NCBI GenBank assembly: GCA_030147705.1
Contig: JASBUV010000068.1
Span: 1-33,001, forward strand
Source: Gammaproteobacteria bacterium
GTDB lineage: Bacteria > Pseudomonadota > Gammaproteobacteria > Pseudomonadales > Pseudohongiellaceae
Length of the DNA: 33,001 bases
Direction of reading: 5' to 3'
The position numbers were made by a program, and so were the translations under genes. The notes under the pieces were generated by a model. It made no database searches. It saw nothing but the letters and a program-made list of their open reading frames with translations, and was not told the DNA's origin. Below are positions 1 through 9,034 of this stretch, in pieces; within the stretch, counting starts at the first letter, position 1; every line of letters begins with the position of its first letter.

Positions 1-855
1 ATAGAAACGGTCCTTGTTGTCCCTGGCCTGTCGCCAGATGGCTGACTGCCCATCCCGTCCCAGGGCAAGCTCAACTCCGGCGCGGTCTGCAAAGTTCTGC
101 AAGCAGCGCAGATCGAAATTAACGACATTCCAGCCGATCAGTGCATCCGGATCGACTTCGTTCAATAGCGCAAGAAATCCCTGTATAAGTTCGCCTTCGG
201 TGGCAAAGCAGCGAATCTCCATGTCTTCGTGTCTGGATTTTTCATGGAGACTTTCGTGTTCAGCGTACTCTGCAAGCATGAGAACCACCGCGCAATTTCT
301 TCCATACGCGGCAATGGAATAGAGCTGCTCAGCACGATAATCGGTTTCGATGTCAATCGAGAGCGCATTGAGTTCGGGTCGGTAATCGCAAGGTTTAATC
401 GCTGGCTGTTGGCAACTGAGGAATGCGTTGCGCTGCTCGACTTGTTCTGCATGCGCTTTCAGCGTTAGCCCCCCGGTAATAAATCGTTCCATGAGGAAGC
501 GATCCGTTGGCTTGATGTCGTTCTCCAGCAAGACGACTCCGCGCGACTGCAATCGCTCACTGACATCCAGCAGCAGTCTGCGGCTTTGGGCATACAGTGC
601 CGAAACGTTCTGCCGTTGGAAATTCTTCAGTGATGTGGTGCTGATGCGCCAGCCGCTTAACGCGCGCAAGGTAGTTGCGACCAGTTGCTCCTGGTCTGAA
701 GGAAAGAAGCAGACCGCTTCCTGCTCACTGAATGTGACGCGCACTGGTCCAAGGCTGCTACACAGCCAGAAGACCAGTTCGATTCCCCGGGAAGATTCCT
801 GCCACTGACGGGTGAGAATAAACCCGTCAGTGACAACAGCATCAGATGTGTCCAC
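1..855 (-). CDS. polB: DNA polymerase II (family B), N-terminal part including the 3'-5' exonuclease domain; truncated by window start
   Basis: Minus-strand reading gives DGFILTRQWQESSRGIELVFWL...FLMERFITGG...LNALSIDIET...DPDALIGWNVVNFDLRCLQNFADRAGVELALGRD, matching E. coli Pol II N-terminal motifs (GFILTRHW, RYLMERFIT, SIDIET, IIGWNVVQFDLR). GTG start at 855 with an in-frame TGA two codons upstream. The ORF track shows only antisense or alternate frames here. Confidence 0.88.
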   Translation of the reverse strand, partial: MDTSDAVVTDGFILTRQWQESSRGIELVFWLCSSLGPVRVTFSEQEAVCFFPSDQEQLVATTLRALSGWRISTTSLKNFQRQNVSALYAQSRRLLLDVSERLQSRGVVLLENDIKPTDRFLMERFITGGLTLKAHAEQVEQRNAFLSCQQPAIKPCDYRPELNALSIDIETDYRAEQLYSIAAYGRNCAVVLMLAEYAEHESLHEKSRHEDMEIRCFATEGELIQGFLALLNEVDPDALIGWNVVNFDLRCLQNFADRAGVELALGRDGQSAIWRQARDNKDRFY

Positions 856-929
856 AGATCAGTTACGCGGCTACCAGATCACCAGTCGCCGTTGTTGTGC
901 TGAACTTCGAGCTGCTGGCAGCCGAGTAA

Positions 930-2093
930 TCAAGCCTCGATTGTCAATGTGCGAGGGAATTGACCAAAGTCTTCCCAGTAACTGACTTTCTCCGGCAGCT
1001 CATCAGCGGTAGGTTGAACATTGCCCGCCGCATCGATCGCACGAGACACGATGGTGTGCGAACCCGCAGTAGGGTTATCCCAATTCAGATGGAAAAGCTT
1101 CCAGGAGTATTGGGTGTTATTGGGATCCATTTCGGCGCGTTGCCAGGGCCCATCATCGATCTTGATCTCAACACGATCCAGTGGTGAGCCATCATTGAGC
1201 GCAAACCCTGTAATGCGGTAGTTGCCACCCATTTCGGTTACTCGGATTATGGCGGATTTCAGGTTCATGGTTGTAACCGAGTTTTCAACCCATCGTTCAA
1301 CCCCGCCGACATTGGTTTTCTTCAGGGTGACGTAATCGCGACCCATGAAGCGACCCATATAACGCGTATCCTGCACATGGATCTGGGTAAGCCACTTCAC
1401 GTTGGCAACACCATACCAACCCGGCACCAGTAATCGCACTGGCTTGCCATGATAATGGGGCAGGGGCTCACCGTTCATGGTCCAGGCCAACATGTTTTCC
1501 GGGCGCATGGCATCCGGAATAGACAAGCTGCGTGCGAATGCTTTTTCCACTTCACGCCCGCGAATTTCTTCTGTGGATTGGTCCGCACCGAAGAATACGA
1601 TCTCTTTGGCACCGTCCTGAATTCCGGCTTCGTTTAACAACGCTTGCAATGAGGTGCCGCCCCAACTCGCGTTGCCAATCAGACCATGAAACAGGCGCTG
1701 TCCATTGCCGCCACATTCAAACCCGACAATTTGTTCCATACCCTGCCTGGCCTGCAGGTCTGCAAGTGAGAGTTCGATCTCATTATCGACCATGCCCGTG
1801 ATGCGTAATCGCCAGCTGCTATTGTCGATCTCTGGTTGGCCGTAGTGCTGTACCAGATAAAAATCATCGTTATCGGAAATGAAACTGTCGATCAGGCGCG
1901 TGTCCTGATAATGGGTCGAGTTGGGGCGAATGCCGCGCACCTGAAAAGTATCAGGCACATCAGTGAAAGGAACCAGACGCTCTCCCTGAGCCAGTGCTGG
2001 CAGAATAAAACCGGGAGACGATACTGCGGCTAACAGGCCGGTACCGAGGGCACCCTTCAGAACTTTACGACGACCATTGTCTTCGGGATTCAT
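930..2093 (-). CDS. Sulfite oxidase / SoxC-like molybdopterin-dependent oxidoreductase with Tat-like signal peptide
   Basis: N-terminus MNPEDNGRRKVLKGALGTGLLAAVSS (Tat-like RR). Motifs GFECGGNGQRLF, WGGTSLQALL, HGKPVRLLVPGWYGVANVKWL and a C-terminal Mo-co dimerisation-like region are typical of the sulfite oxidase family. Confidence 0.85.
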   Translation of the reverse strand: MNPEDNGRRKVLKGALGTGLLAAVSSPGFILPALAQGERLVPFTDVPDTFQVRGIRPNSTHYQDTRLIDSFISDNDDFYLVQHYGQPEIDNSSWRLRITGMVDNEIELSLADLQARQGMEQIVGFECGGNGQRLFHGLIGNASWGGTSLQALLNEAGIQDGAKEIVFFGADQSTEEIRGREVEKAFARSLSIPDAMRPENMLAWTMNGEPLPHYHGKPVRLLVPGWYGVANVKWLTQIHVQDTRYMGRFMGRDYVTLKKTNVGGVERWVENSVTTMNLKSAIIRVTEMGGNYRITGFALNDGSPLDRVEIKIDDGPWQRAEMDPNNTQYSWKLFHLNWDNPTAGSHTIVSRAIDAAGNVQPTADELPEKVSYWEDFGQFPRTLTIEA

Positions 2094-2246
2094 GATGATT
2101 TCTCTCCTGCTTTCTTATGATGTTAGTGACCACGGAGGGAGCCTGTGGGCAAGATCCGGTGTGTCGTTACTCTACCACATCCACTGGCCAGGAAACGCCC
2201 GGAATATGTTTTCTCAACTTTGCGCAGCAACCGTCCGTAATAAGTA

Positions 2247-2828
2247 GTGAGGGCCCGGAAAACCATCATGATTTCAGGGCTATACAGGAGAAATTCTGTG
2301 TTCACATTGCCACTGTCCAGACTCCGCGCAAGACCCGAGCGCACAGTCATTCCCCCCGCGGTTCTCGCGCAGTCAGCCGCACCCCAAACCAAACGACTGT
2401 TACGGCAAACTTTTGGGCCCTGGCCACATTGTCGGGCATTGGTTTGGGAACAGCTTGTCGACATTGCCTCCTGGGTGCAATGGATGCCAGACGTTAAGGC
2501 AGTCAACCGGCTCGATTCCGGCCCACTCGGACGCGGTACCCGCATTCAGGTTGATAAGGCCTTTCACAGTGAAATCTGGGAAGTCACCCATTGGCACGAC
2601 CAGCGCCGGATCGATATCGAGATCGATGGCCCGTCCTGTCGGGTAGGTTTTTGTGTGCAATTGGCCAAAGGTGCAGATGAAGATCACGCGATCTTGCGAC
2701 TGGATTGCGAGAGTGAAACCAACAACCTGTTAGCCTGGCTAAGTGAGCGCCGCATTGAACAGAGCGGCCTGTCCTGGCTACGCGGGTTTACCCGCTATTT
2801 TCTGACGCAACGACCCCTGGCCGACTAA
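2247..2828 (+). CDS. SRPBCC / polyketide cyclase-like family protein (start uncertain)
   Basis: VWEQLVDIASWVQWMPDVKAVNRLDSGPLGRGTRIQV...W-EVTHW resembles START/SRPBCC N-terminal motifs. The first ~50 residues may be a spurious extension. Confidence 0.5.
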   Translation: MRARKTIMISGLYRRNSVFTLPLSRLRARPERTVIPPAVLAQSAAPQTKRLLRQTFGPWPHCRALVWEQLVDIASWVQWMPDVKAVNRLDSGPLGRGTRIQVDKAFHSEIWEVTHWHDQRRIDIEIDGPSCRVGFCVQLAKGADEDHAILRLDCESETNNLLAWLSERRIEQSGLSWLRGFTRYFLTQRPLAD

Positions 2829-3128
2829 TCTCAACAGCACCACAACTGAACGCGATTCGGCCGCATGCTCCCAAAGCAACGACTCTCAACCCCTGTTCCC
2901 GCAACAGACAGTTCAAACCGCCCTCTATCAAGCTACGTGTAAATTCCATCGCCCACCCATTGCAAGTCGACCGCGGTGCTGCAACAATGCGCTTCAAGCC
3001 GCTGATTTTTAAGTAAATTTGACTTAGTGTGCCGGCCATCACAATTTGCGAGGCATTTTCTGGTATCTTCACCCCGGATTCGGTGAAGCCCCGAATCACG
3101 AGCGAATAACAACAACATCAGATTCCCG

Positions 3129-5438
3129 ATGAAAACGTTACTGTCAGCAGATTCCCAGAGCTTGTTCGACAACGTCGAACAGCAGAAAACCATCAGAGTC
3201 TCTACGGAGTCCTTGCTCCGTGGAATCGACAATTATCGCGTGGACGTCAGACTCAGCCGACGCTTTCGCAACGCGACCAAAAAGCTGATTAGTCTCTTGC
3301 TATCGCAGATCGCTGTCCCCAATCCCAAGACCTTTGACAACACCGAGCTTTACGACAGGCTGCGAGAAAAATATCTCGATCTGATGAGTGTGTTGCTGCA
3401 CCGCGTGCAAACAGATATTAGCGCTGAGGAAATCTATCTGCTGCAGTTTGCTGTTATCAAATACGTCATCAGCACAAGCAAAACGCAGTTGGATCTGGAA
3501 CTACGTGCAGCTACGGCGAGATTGTCCGAGCATCGCAACCAAGGCTCTTCCGATGCCTTGCTTACCCAGGCGCGAGTTTTCTGGGTGAAGAAAAATTATG
3601 ACAACATTCTCTATCAGGTGAACCGGCAAATCCTTCTGCAGTTCCAGAAAGTGGAAGAGCGCCAACTGGCGAGCATGCGCGAACAACATCTTGATGAGAA
3701 GAATGCAGAAATCGTCCCCATTCTGTTCAACCCATTGTTGTTTGCATCGGAACTCAGTGCCTTGCCCGTGTTGCTGAACGAGTTTTCGATGTGGAGTTCA
3801 ACTGCAGACAATAGCGGATTCAATACGCTCAATGACAAGCTTGAGAAACTGTTTGCCAAACAGATTAAAAAAATCGAGATAGACCCTCTTCGCAAGTCGG
3901 TCTCCAAAGAATCCATTACCACCGAAGTTCACGATGAGCTGAAGGGGTTATTTGCCTCGCAGGCATTTCTTGGACCCGCTACCGATACCAAATCAGAGAT
4001 CTGCGAAACTTACGGGTGGCTCGATTCGCCGGAAACAATAAAAGCGCTGTTTGATGAAGAGGCTAATCTGCAGGCGCTCGCGTCTCTGAAAAAAGAACTG
4101 GGCTTCCGGACATCCAGAGCGATAAAAAGCGAGATTAATAAGCAGGCGGGGCTGCTAAAGCGCTTCAGCAAATTGCTACGCAGTGAAAAACTGTTAGCGC
4201 CCATGCTTGCCTCGCACTATATGCGTCGTTCACTGAGCCCATCGCTGCTTGAACACATCGACATGAAGGTGTTGTGCCAATATCTGGCCGGCATCATCCC
4301 CATTGCCAAAGTGACAGAAAGCCTGACCGGTGGCGCGCGATTGAATCCCGAGCAGATCAAATCTCTGGGCGCATTGCGCGAGCAGATCGAGGAAAAGGTT
4401 CAGCGCGCTGACCAGTCTGATATTTTGCGCTTGTTGACTGACATCTGTCGTTATCGTCGCTGCCTGAAGAATTTCCGTTTCGCACATCGCGCCTTCAATC
4501 GATTAAACATCCTGATCGATGAAGACGAGATCAAACTCTCCAAATCCGCTGGCACGCTGTATGACATGCCTACGCGCAGCGAGATCGAGCAGGACGATGC
4601 GCGCATAGCCCATCACGCCATTCTGAAGGCTGACGTCAGAGGCTCAACGACGGTAACGGATGAGTTGCAGAATAAAGGGCTGAATCCGGCTTCCTATTTC
4701 AGCACCCGCTTCTTCAATCCCATCAACAATATTCTTGAAACCTATGGCGCCAACAAAGTCTTCATCGAAGGCGATGCCATTATTCTCAGCTTTCTGGAGT
4801 ATGAGAATGCGCCGCAAGAATGGTATTCAGTCGCGCGAGCCTGCGGCTATGCCAGAGATATGCTGAAGATAACCAGCTCCAATAATCGCTATTCAACCCA
4901 GATGGGCCTTCCCAATCTCGAACTTGGGGTCGGTATCTGTTATTCGGACGAAGCGCCGCGTTATCTTTATGACGGCGATCATCCCATCATGATTTCCGGA
5001 GCGATTGGTCTGGCCGATCGCATGTCCGGTTGCTCCTGGAACCTGCGTGCGATTCTGGAGAAAGGTCTGTTTAATGTTGATGTGCTACAGATCGCCGAAG
5101 GCGAATCTGGCAAGGGTGAAAAAGGGCAGCACTATCTGCGCTACAACGTGAATGGCATTAACATCGATGACAAGTCCTTCGCCAAGTTGAAGCAGGAAGT
5201 CAATCTCAAGACCATGCGCATCAAGCTGAACGACACCAGTCATATTTTTCATGTGGGTCAGTATCCCGATGCAACCGGCCGCAAGAAAGATCTCGTGATT
5301 CGCGAAGGCAAGGTTCGTCTCTGGAAAGACAATACTATCGTCGACAATCCGGATTCCGATGAGAGCTATTTCGAAGTTGTAGTGAATCGCAAGGTCCTCT
5401 CACTTATTCTGGATGCCGTGAACAAGAAGCAGGCCTGA
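3129..5438 (+). CDS. Class III adenylate/guanylate cyclase-domain protein with long helical N-terminal region (769 aa)
   Basis: C-terminal HAILKADVRGSTTVTDELQ...NKVFIEGDAIILSFLEYE...LELGVGICYSD...ISGAIGLADRMSGCSWNLR resembles the class III cyclase fold (metal-binding Asp positions in ADVRGST and EGD). The N-terminal ~480 aa are not recognised. Confidence 0.72.
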   Translation: MKTLLSADSQSLFDNVEQQKTIRVSTESLLRGIDNYRVDVRLSRRFRNATKKLISLLLSQIAVPNPKTFDNTELYDRLREKYLDLMSVLLHRVQTDISAEEIYLLQFAVIKYVISTSKTQLDLELRAATARLSEHRNQGSSDALLTQARVFWVKKNYDNILYQVNRQILLQFQKVEERQLASMREQHLDEKNAEIVPILFNPLLFASELSALPVLLNEFSMWSSTADNSGFNTLNDKLEKLFAKQIKKIEIDPLRKSVSKESITTEVHDELKGLFASQAFLGPATDTKSEICETYGWLDSPETIKALFDEEANLQALASLKKELGFRTSRAIKSEINKQAGLLKRFSKLLRSEKLLAPMLASHYMRRSLSPSLLEHIDMKVLCQYLAGIIPIAKVTESLTGGARLNPEQIKSLGALREQIEEKVQRADQSDILRLLTDICRYRRCLKNFRFAHRAFNRLNILIDEDEIKLSKSAGTLYDMPTRSEIEQDDARIAHHAILKADVRGSTTVTDELQNKGLNPASYFSTRFFNPINNILETYGANKVFIEGDAIILSFLEYENAPQEWYSVARACGYARDMLKITSSNNRYSTQMGLPNLELGVGICYSDEAPRYLYDGDHPIMISGAIGLADRMSGCSWNLRAILEKGLFNVDVLQIAEGESGKGEKGQHYLRYNVNGINIDDKSFAKLKQEVNLKTMRIKLNDTSHIFHVGQYPDATGRKKDLVIREGKVRLWKDNTIVDNPDSDESYFEVVVNRKVLSLILDAVNKKQA

Positions 5439-5453
5439 TACCTGAACCGCGAC

Positions 5454-6482
5454 ATGACTGACGACAAGCAGTTCGACACTGACGAGCAATCGGCTAACTT
5501 GCCTGTTCCGCAATTACCTCTGGCGGACGAAAGCGAGCAGACTTATTTAAAGCGGCTGTCACGCTACCTCACCCTCACTCTGTCACTTCCTGAGCGCAGT
5601 GCTCGCGCATTGAGCGCACTGGTGGGTGGAGGCACTTACTTGCTAAGTGAAACTCTCTTGCCCACCGCCCTGAAATCTACTTCCAGCTATCGCTTCACGC
5701 TGGGCATGTTTCAGGCGTTCCTGATCAGAAACGTCGCTGGCATGGACAATAATGAAACGACGATGGAACTGAAGGAGCGCTTCGTCCAGCGCAAGCTGCT
5801 TGGCACCAGTCTGGAGACCGCGGGCCTTCTGACCATGCACCTGTCTCCGGTCTGGATTTTTGCGATAGCATCCGATGCCGCCAAGGGTGGTCAGGTGTTT
5901 TTGCAGCGCCTGGTGAACGAGCTGAAAAAGAACAAGGTAATCCCTGAAAACGCGAATCCGCAATCGCTCGAACAGATTCTGCAAGCGATCCACGATATGG
6001 GCCGTCAGGGTGCAACGGCGATAGACACGCCACCGCTGTCGAGCGAGGAAGTCAAACAGATGGCCGACGAGCTTCGGGCAAGTACTGCACATCTGGCGAG
6101 CAATTCAGCCCAACTGGTGCCGCGATTTGAATCTCTCTGGAATCAGATCACCTTGATCGCTCATCAGGAAAAAATGTCGGTAGCGCAAATACTGGGGATT
6201 CTATCAGTACACGCCGCCTCCGTGACGCAAGCTGGCCTGGGAACCGTCGGGGCAGTGAGCAAGACCGGCTATTATTTTATAGATGAGATACTGATTGCCG
6301 ATTACAAGAAGACATTGGACGGAATTTCCAAGGCGGGGGCCTGGCAGTACCTCCGAACCAATATGGCACCTTTCCTCTCCAATGCGCAGTCGCATTTTGA
6401 TTTCAAGCGGGAAAGCCGCACGGAGCGTTGGCTAAAGTCTGCATTTCGCGCATTTGTTGCAAATGTGCGGTCTGAGAAGTAG
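5454..6482 (+). CDS. Conserved hypothetical protein, possibly EcsC-like, co-oriented with the cyclase gene
   Basis: 342-aa ORF starting 15 nt after the cyclase stop. RSARALSALVGGGTYLLSETLLPTALKSTSSYRFTLGMFQAFLIRNVAG loosely resembles EcsC-family N-termini. Confidence 0.55.
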   Translation: MTDDKQFDTDEQSANLPVPQLPLADESEQTYLKRLSRYLTLTLSLPERSARALSALVGGGTYLLSETLLPTALKSTSSYRFTLGMFQAFLIRNVAGMDNNETTMELKERFVQRKLLGTSLETAGLLTMHLSPVWIFAIASDAAKGGQVFLQRLVNELKKNKVIPENANPQSLEQILQAIHDMGRQGATAIDTPPLSSEEVKQMADELRASTAHLASNSAQLVPRFESLWNQITLIAHQEKMSVAQILGILSVHAASVTQAGLGTVGAVSKTGYYFIDEILIADYKKTLDGISKAGAWQYLRTNMAPFLSNAQSHFDFKRESRTERWLKSAFRAFVANVRSEK

Positions 6483-6690
6483 CTTTCCCTTTTGAAATTT
6501 TCAGTTTACACACACTGAAACTTGCAAAACTGGCGGGTAAACCCGGCAATTTGAAGAAACAATAAGAAAAGAGCGGGTGTTATGTTACGGTATTTTTACA
6601 GTCGTAAATACCGAATTTACTGACCCTATAAACCACGTGCTAACCGGGATACTCGGCCCACCCTCAAGTTGGGCCGAGGGAGAAAAGTGT

Positions 6691-7005
6691 ATGAACCATC
6701 CTCAATTTACGAAATTTTCACCGATAACGGTGACTGTAAAAAAGAACATGCGTCAGCTTCGTTTGAATGCTGGCTACTCAATGAATGAAGGCGCTCGATT
6801 ACTGGGCATTTCTCGAAAACAACTCGAAGACATAGAAACCATCCGCAACTATGGATGCCATCTTGATCTTGAGCTGCTGGCCAAGATGAAAGTCATCTAT
6901 AAAACCTCTCTCGATGATCTGGTCGGCGACTTGCCGGAAGACTACTATTCAGAATATTTCGTGCGGCCTCGCAAACGACTAGGCTCTACTCCGCGCGGGC
7001 AGTGA
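6691..7005 (+). CDS. XRE-family helix-turn-helix transcriptional regulator
   Basis: MNHPQFTKFSPITVTVKKNMRQLRLNAGYSMNEGARLLGISRKQLEDIETIRNYG...LAKMKVIYKTSLDDLV matches the HTH_3/XRE layout. ATG 6691 follows a GGGAGAAAAG ribosome-binding site; the ORF-track start 6577 is probably upstream of the true start. Confidence 0.75.
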   Translation: MNHPQFTKFSPITVTVKKNMRQLRLNAGYSMNEGARLLGISRKQLEDIETIRNYGCHLDLELLAKMKVIYKTSLDDLVGDLPEDYYSEYFVRPRKRLGSTPRGQ

Positions 7006-7045
7006 CACTGCAAACGCTGCTTTCTTCCCTCGCTCCAGCCCGCCA

Positions 7046-7074
7046 TGGCTCGAAAGTTCCGGATCGTGTATAAT
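7046..7074 (+). promoter_or_regulatory. Putative sigma-70 promoter for the 7107 gene (perfect -10 TATAAT, weak -35)
   Basis: TATAAT at 7069-7074, 33 nt upstream of ATG 7107; weak TGGCTC 17 nt further upstream. Confidence 0.4.
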
Positions 7075-7106
7075 GCGGAATTTTGACCGTAAGAGAAAAG
7101 GTAACC

Positions 7107-7283
7107 ATGGCGAACAAAGCAAAGAAGGAAGCAGCTGTCAGTAATCGCGCTGATTTGGAAGAACATATCGAAGCCTTCCTGAAATCCGGAGGCAAAGTTC
7201 AACAAATCCCGTCGGGTGTGAGTGGTCAGACTTCGACAAGCGGTCCACGACAGATCGTTCTGAGTCACAAGACCAGCTCTTGA
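7107..7283 (+). CDS. Small (58 aa) protein resembling the C-terminal core of SutA-type regulators
   Basis: MANKAKKEAAVSNRADLEEHIEAFLKSGGKVQQIPSGVSG; the FLxxGGKVQxI core is shared with Pseudomonas SutA. AAGAGAAAAGG precedes ATG 7107. Confidence 0.55.
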   Translation: MANKAKKEAAVSNRADLEEHIEAFLKSGGKVQQIPSGVSGQTSTSGPRQIVLSHKTSS

Positions 7284-7414
7284 TCAATTTCAGAGTCTTT
7301 CGGAATACCACACTGGTATCCAAGGCTCGCAAGCTGCAGCGCGGTATTGCTGTAGTTATTTAGAAAGAGTGATATAGGAAAGAACACGATAGCGTAATAG
7401 ACAGAAAGCACGCA

Positions 7415-7454
7415 TCAAAAAACGGGGAGCTGATTAATCGGCTCCCCGTTTTTC
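7415..7454. terminator. Bidirectional Rho-independent terminator
   Basis: AAAAAACGGGGAGC TGATTAATCG GCTCCCCGTTTTT: perfect GC-rich stem with A-run before and T-run after, between convergent genes. Confidence 0.94.
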
Positions 7455-7520
7455 ATTCCTCTTCGAAAAATTGCCCCGCAACAGAGATTGCAGCTTACGG
7501 ACTAGCCGGAAACGGCAACG

Positions 7521-8432
7521 CTATAATTGCTCGACGTCATAACCTGCGTCTGCCAATAGTTTCAACAGACCGTCGTCACCAACAAGATGCGCGGCTCCTA
7601 CCAGTACAAACTCTGTATCGGCGTCCTGCAACATCGCATCGATCTGCGGCAACCAATCCAGATTGCGGCCACGCAATAAAAGCTCGTAGATATCCGGTGC
7701 GCGTTCCTGCATATCGGCGACAAACAGCTCCGTGAGCTGTTCCGCATCACCAGCACGCCAGGCAGAAATCATTCCCAGCATCGCTTCTTCGGTATTTTCC
7801 AAATCTGCCAGAGACATCAGAATGTATTCACTCTCTTTTCCTTCGCCCATAGATGCCAGGAATTCGATTTGCTCTTCGAGTGACTCCAGCCCTTCTATCG
7901 GTTTGCCATCTCCGGAAGCTCTGGCATTAAAATGCGCGTCAACCCCTTCTGGCGTGAATCCCAGTTTCTGGAACTCGAATACTTGCAAGGTGGTTACCAC
8001 CATACCCGGTTTGAATTTCTGCATCATGGCCAGAGGCAGGCCAACACTCGCTGTGTATTCTTGCAATGCTGCGTAGGCTTCTTCGCTTAACACACTTTGC
8101 AGAGTCCTCTCGTCGGTATAACTCATTGCTGTGAGCAAGCGTGCCTGGGTCGCAAGATCCGACATCGCGGCAATATCCGTTTCGAATACCAGTGTGTCAG
8201 ACGCTTCATAGGCTTGATCGTATTCCGTCGGTAGCGGGTAGTCCGAAGCACGCAATAAATGCACCGTGCCGCCGAGATAAACGGTGTTGCTGCCATTGCT
8301 TACCTTCCAGACCGAAGTGTCTGCCGCGACATAGCTGGCAGGAATCAGCGCGAGTAACACGCTGACTGTCAGGACAAAGAGCTTGGAAAGACTACGCAGC
8401 TGTTTGGAAAGGCTTTTCAACATTGGGTCCAC
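7521..8432 (-). CDS. TraB/GumN family protein
   Basis: VWKVSNGSNTVYLGGTVHLLRASDYPLPTEYDQAYEASDTLVFETDI...FVLVGAAHLVGDDGLLKLLADAGYDVEQL; typical GTVHLL and GAAHLVG motifs. Confidence 0.88.
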   Translation of the reverse strand: MDPMLKSLSKQLRSLSKLFVLTVSVLLALIPASYVAADTSVWKVSNGSNTVYLGGTVHLLRASDYPLPTEYDQAYEASDTLVFETDIAAMSDLATQARLLTAMSYTDERTLQSVLSEEAYAALQEYTASVGLPLAMMQKFKPGMVVTTLQVFEFQKLGFTPEGVDAHFNARASGDGKPIEGLESLEEQIEFLASMGEGKESEYILMSLADLENTEEAMLGMISAWRAGDAEQLTELFVADMQERAPDIYELLLRGRNLDWLPQIDAMLQDADTEFVLVGAAHLVGDDGLLKLLADAGYDVEQL

Positions 8433-8487
8433 AACATCTACTCCACGAGGTTTGGCGTTCGAGATTCAGGTATAGTATCACTCACCT

Positions 8488-8524
8488 GCTTAACGGTAGC
8501 ATGGCTCCGTACTAACCGTTAAGC
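8488..8524. repeat. Perfect 10-bp inverted repeat in divergent intergenic region
   Basis: GCTTAACGGT (8488-8497), 17-nt spacer, ACCGTTAAGC (8515-8524). Confidence 0.8.
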
Positions 8525-8565
8525 AAAAACCGGTTTATAGTCTCCCGCTCACGCTGAATCAGACG

Positions 8566-8928
8566 ATGTCGAAACTACTCTTCAGATTACGGAATGTTCC
8601 CGAGGACGAGGCCGAGGAAGTGCGGCAATTACTCGATGAGAACAACATTGCCTGGTTCGAAACCACGCCAGGCAATTGGGGTATATCCATGCCTGCACTG
8701 TGGATCCAGGACGTCAGTGAATTTGAACGAGCACGTGCGTTGATTGACGAATATCAGGCAGCGCGAGCCGTGCGGGTACGGGAAGAGTATCAGCGCGCCA
8801 GAGCGATGGGACAGGCCCCTACGTTCTGGCAAACGTTTCGTGAAAATCCCTTGCGGGTAATCGGCTACTTGAGCATGGCAGGCGTCGTGCTGTATTTCTC
8901 GTTACGGTTTTTTCTGAGCTTTCTCTGA
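8566..8928 (+). CDS. DUF6164-type small membrane protein
   Basis: MSKLLFRLRNVPEDEAEEVRQLLDENNIAWFETTPGNWGISMPALWI...C-terminal TM helix VIGYLSMAGVVLYFSLRFFLSFL. Confidence 0.75.
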   Translation: MSKLLFRLRNVPEDEAEEVRQLLDENNIAWFETTPGNWGISMPALWIQDVSEFERARALIDEYQAARAVRVREEYQRARAMGQAPTFWQTFRENPLRVIGYLSMAGVVLYFSLRFFLSFL

Positions 8929-8959
8929 ACTCTTTCCGAGCTTTCTCTGAAGTAGGGCT
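8916..8959 (+). repeat. 22-nt-period tandem duplication spanning the stop codon of the DUF6164 gene
   Basis: GAGCTTTCTCTGAA at 8916-8929 and again at 8938-8951 (14-nt perfect match at 22-nt offset). Confidence 0.8.
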
Positions 8960-9034
8960 GCCTGCGCGCAGAATAGTGCGCGGGGTATGCAACGATGCTA
9001 GTACTAACGTACTGAGGAATTCTCTGTTAACAGC

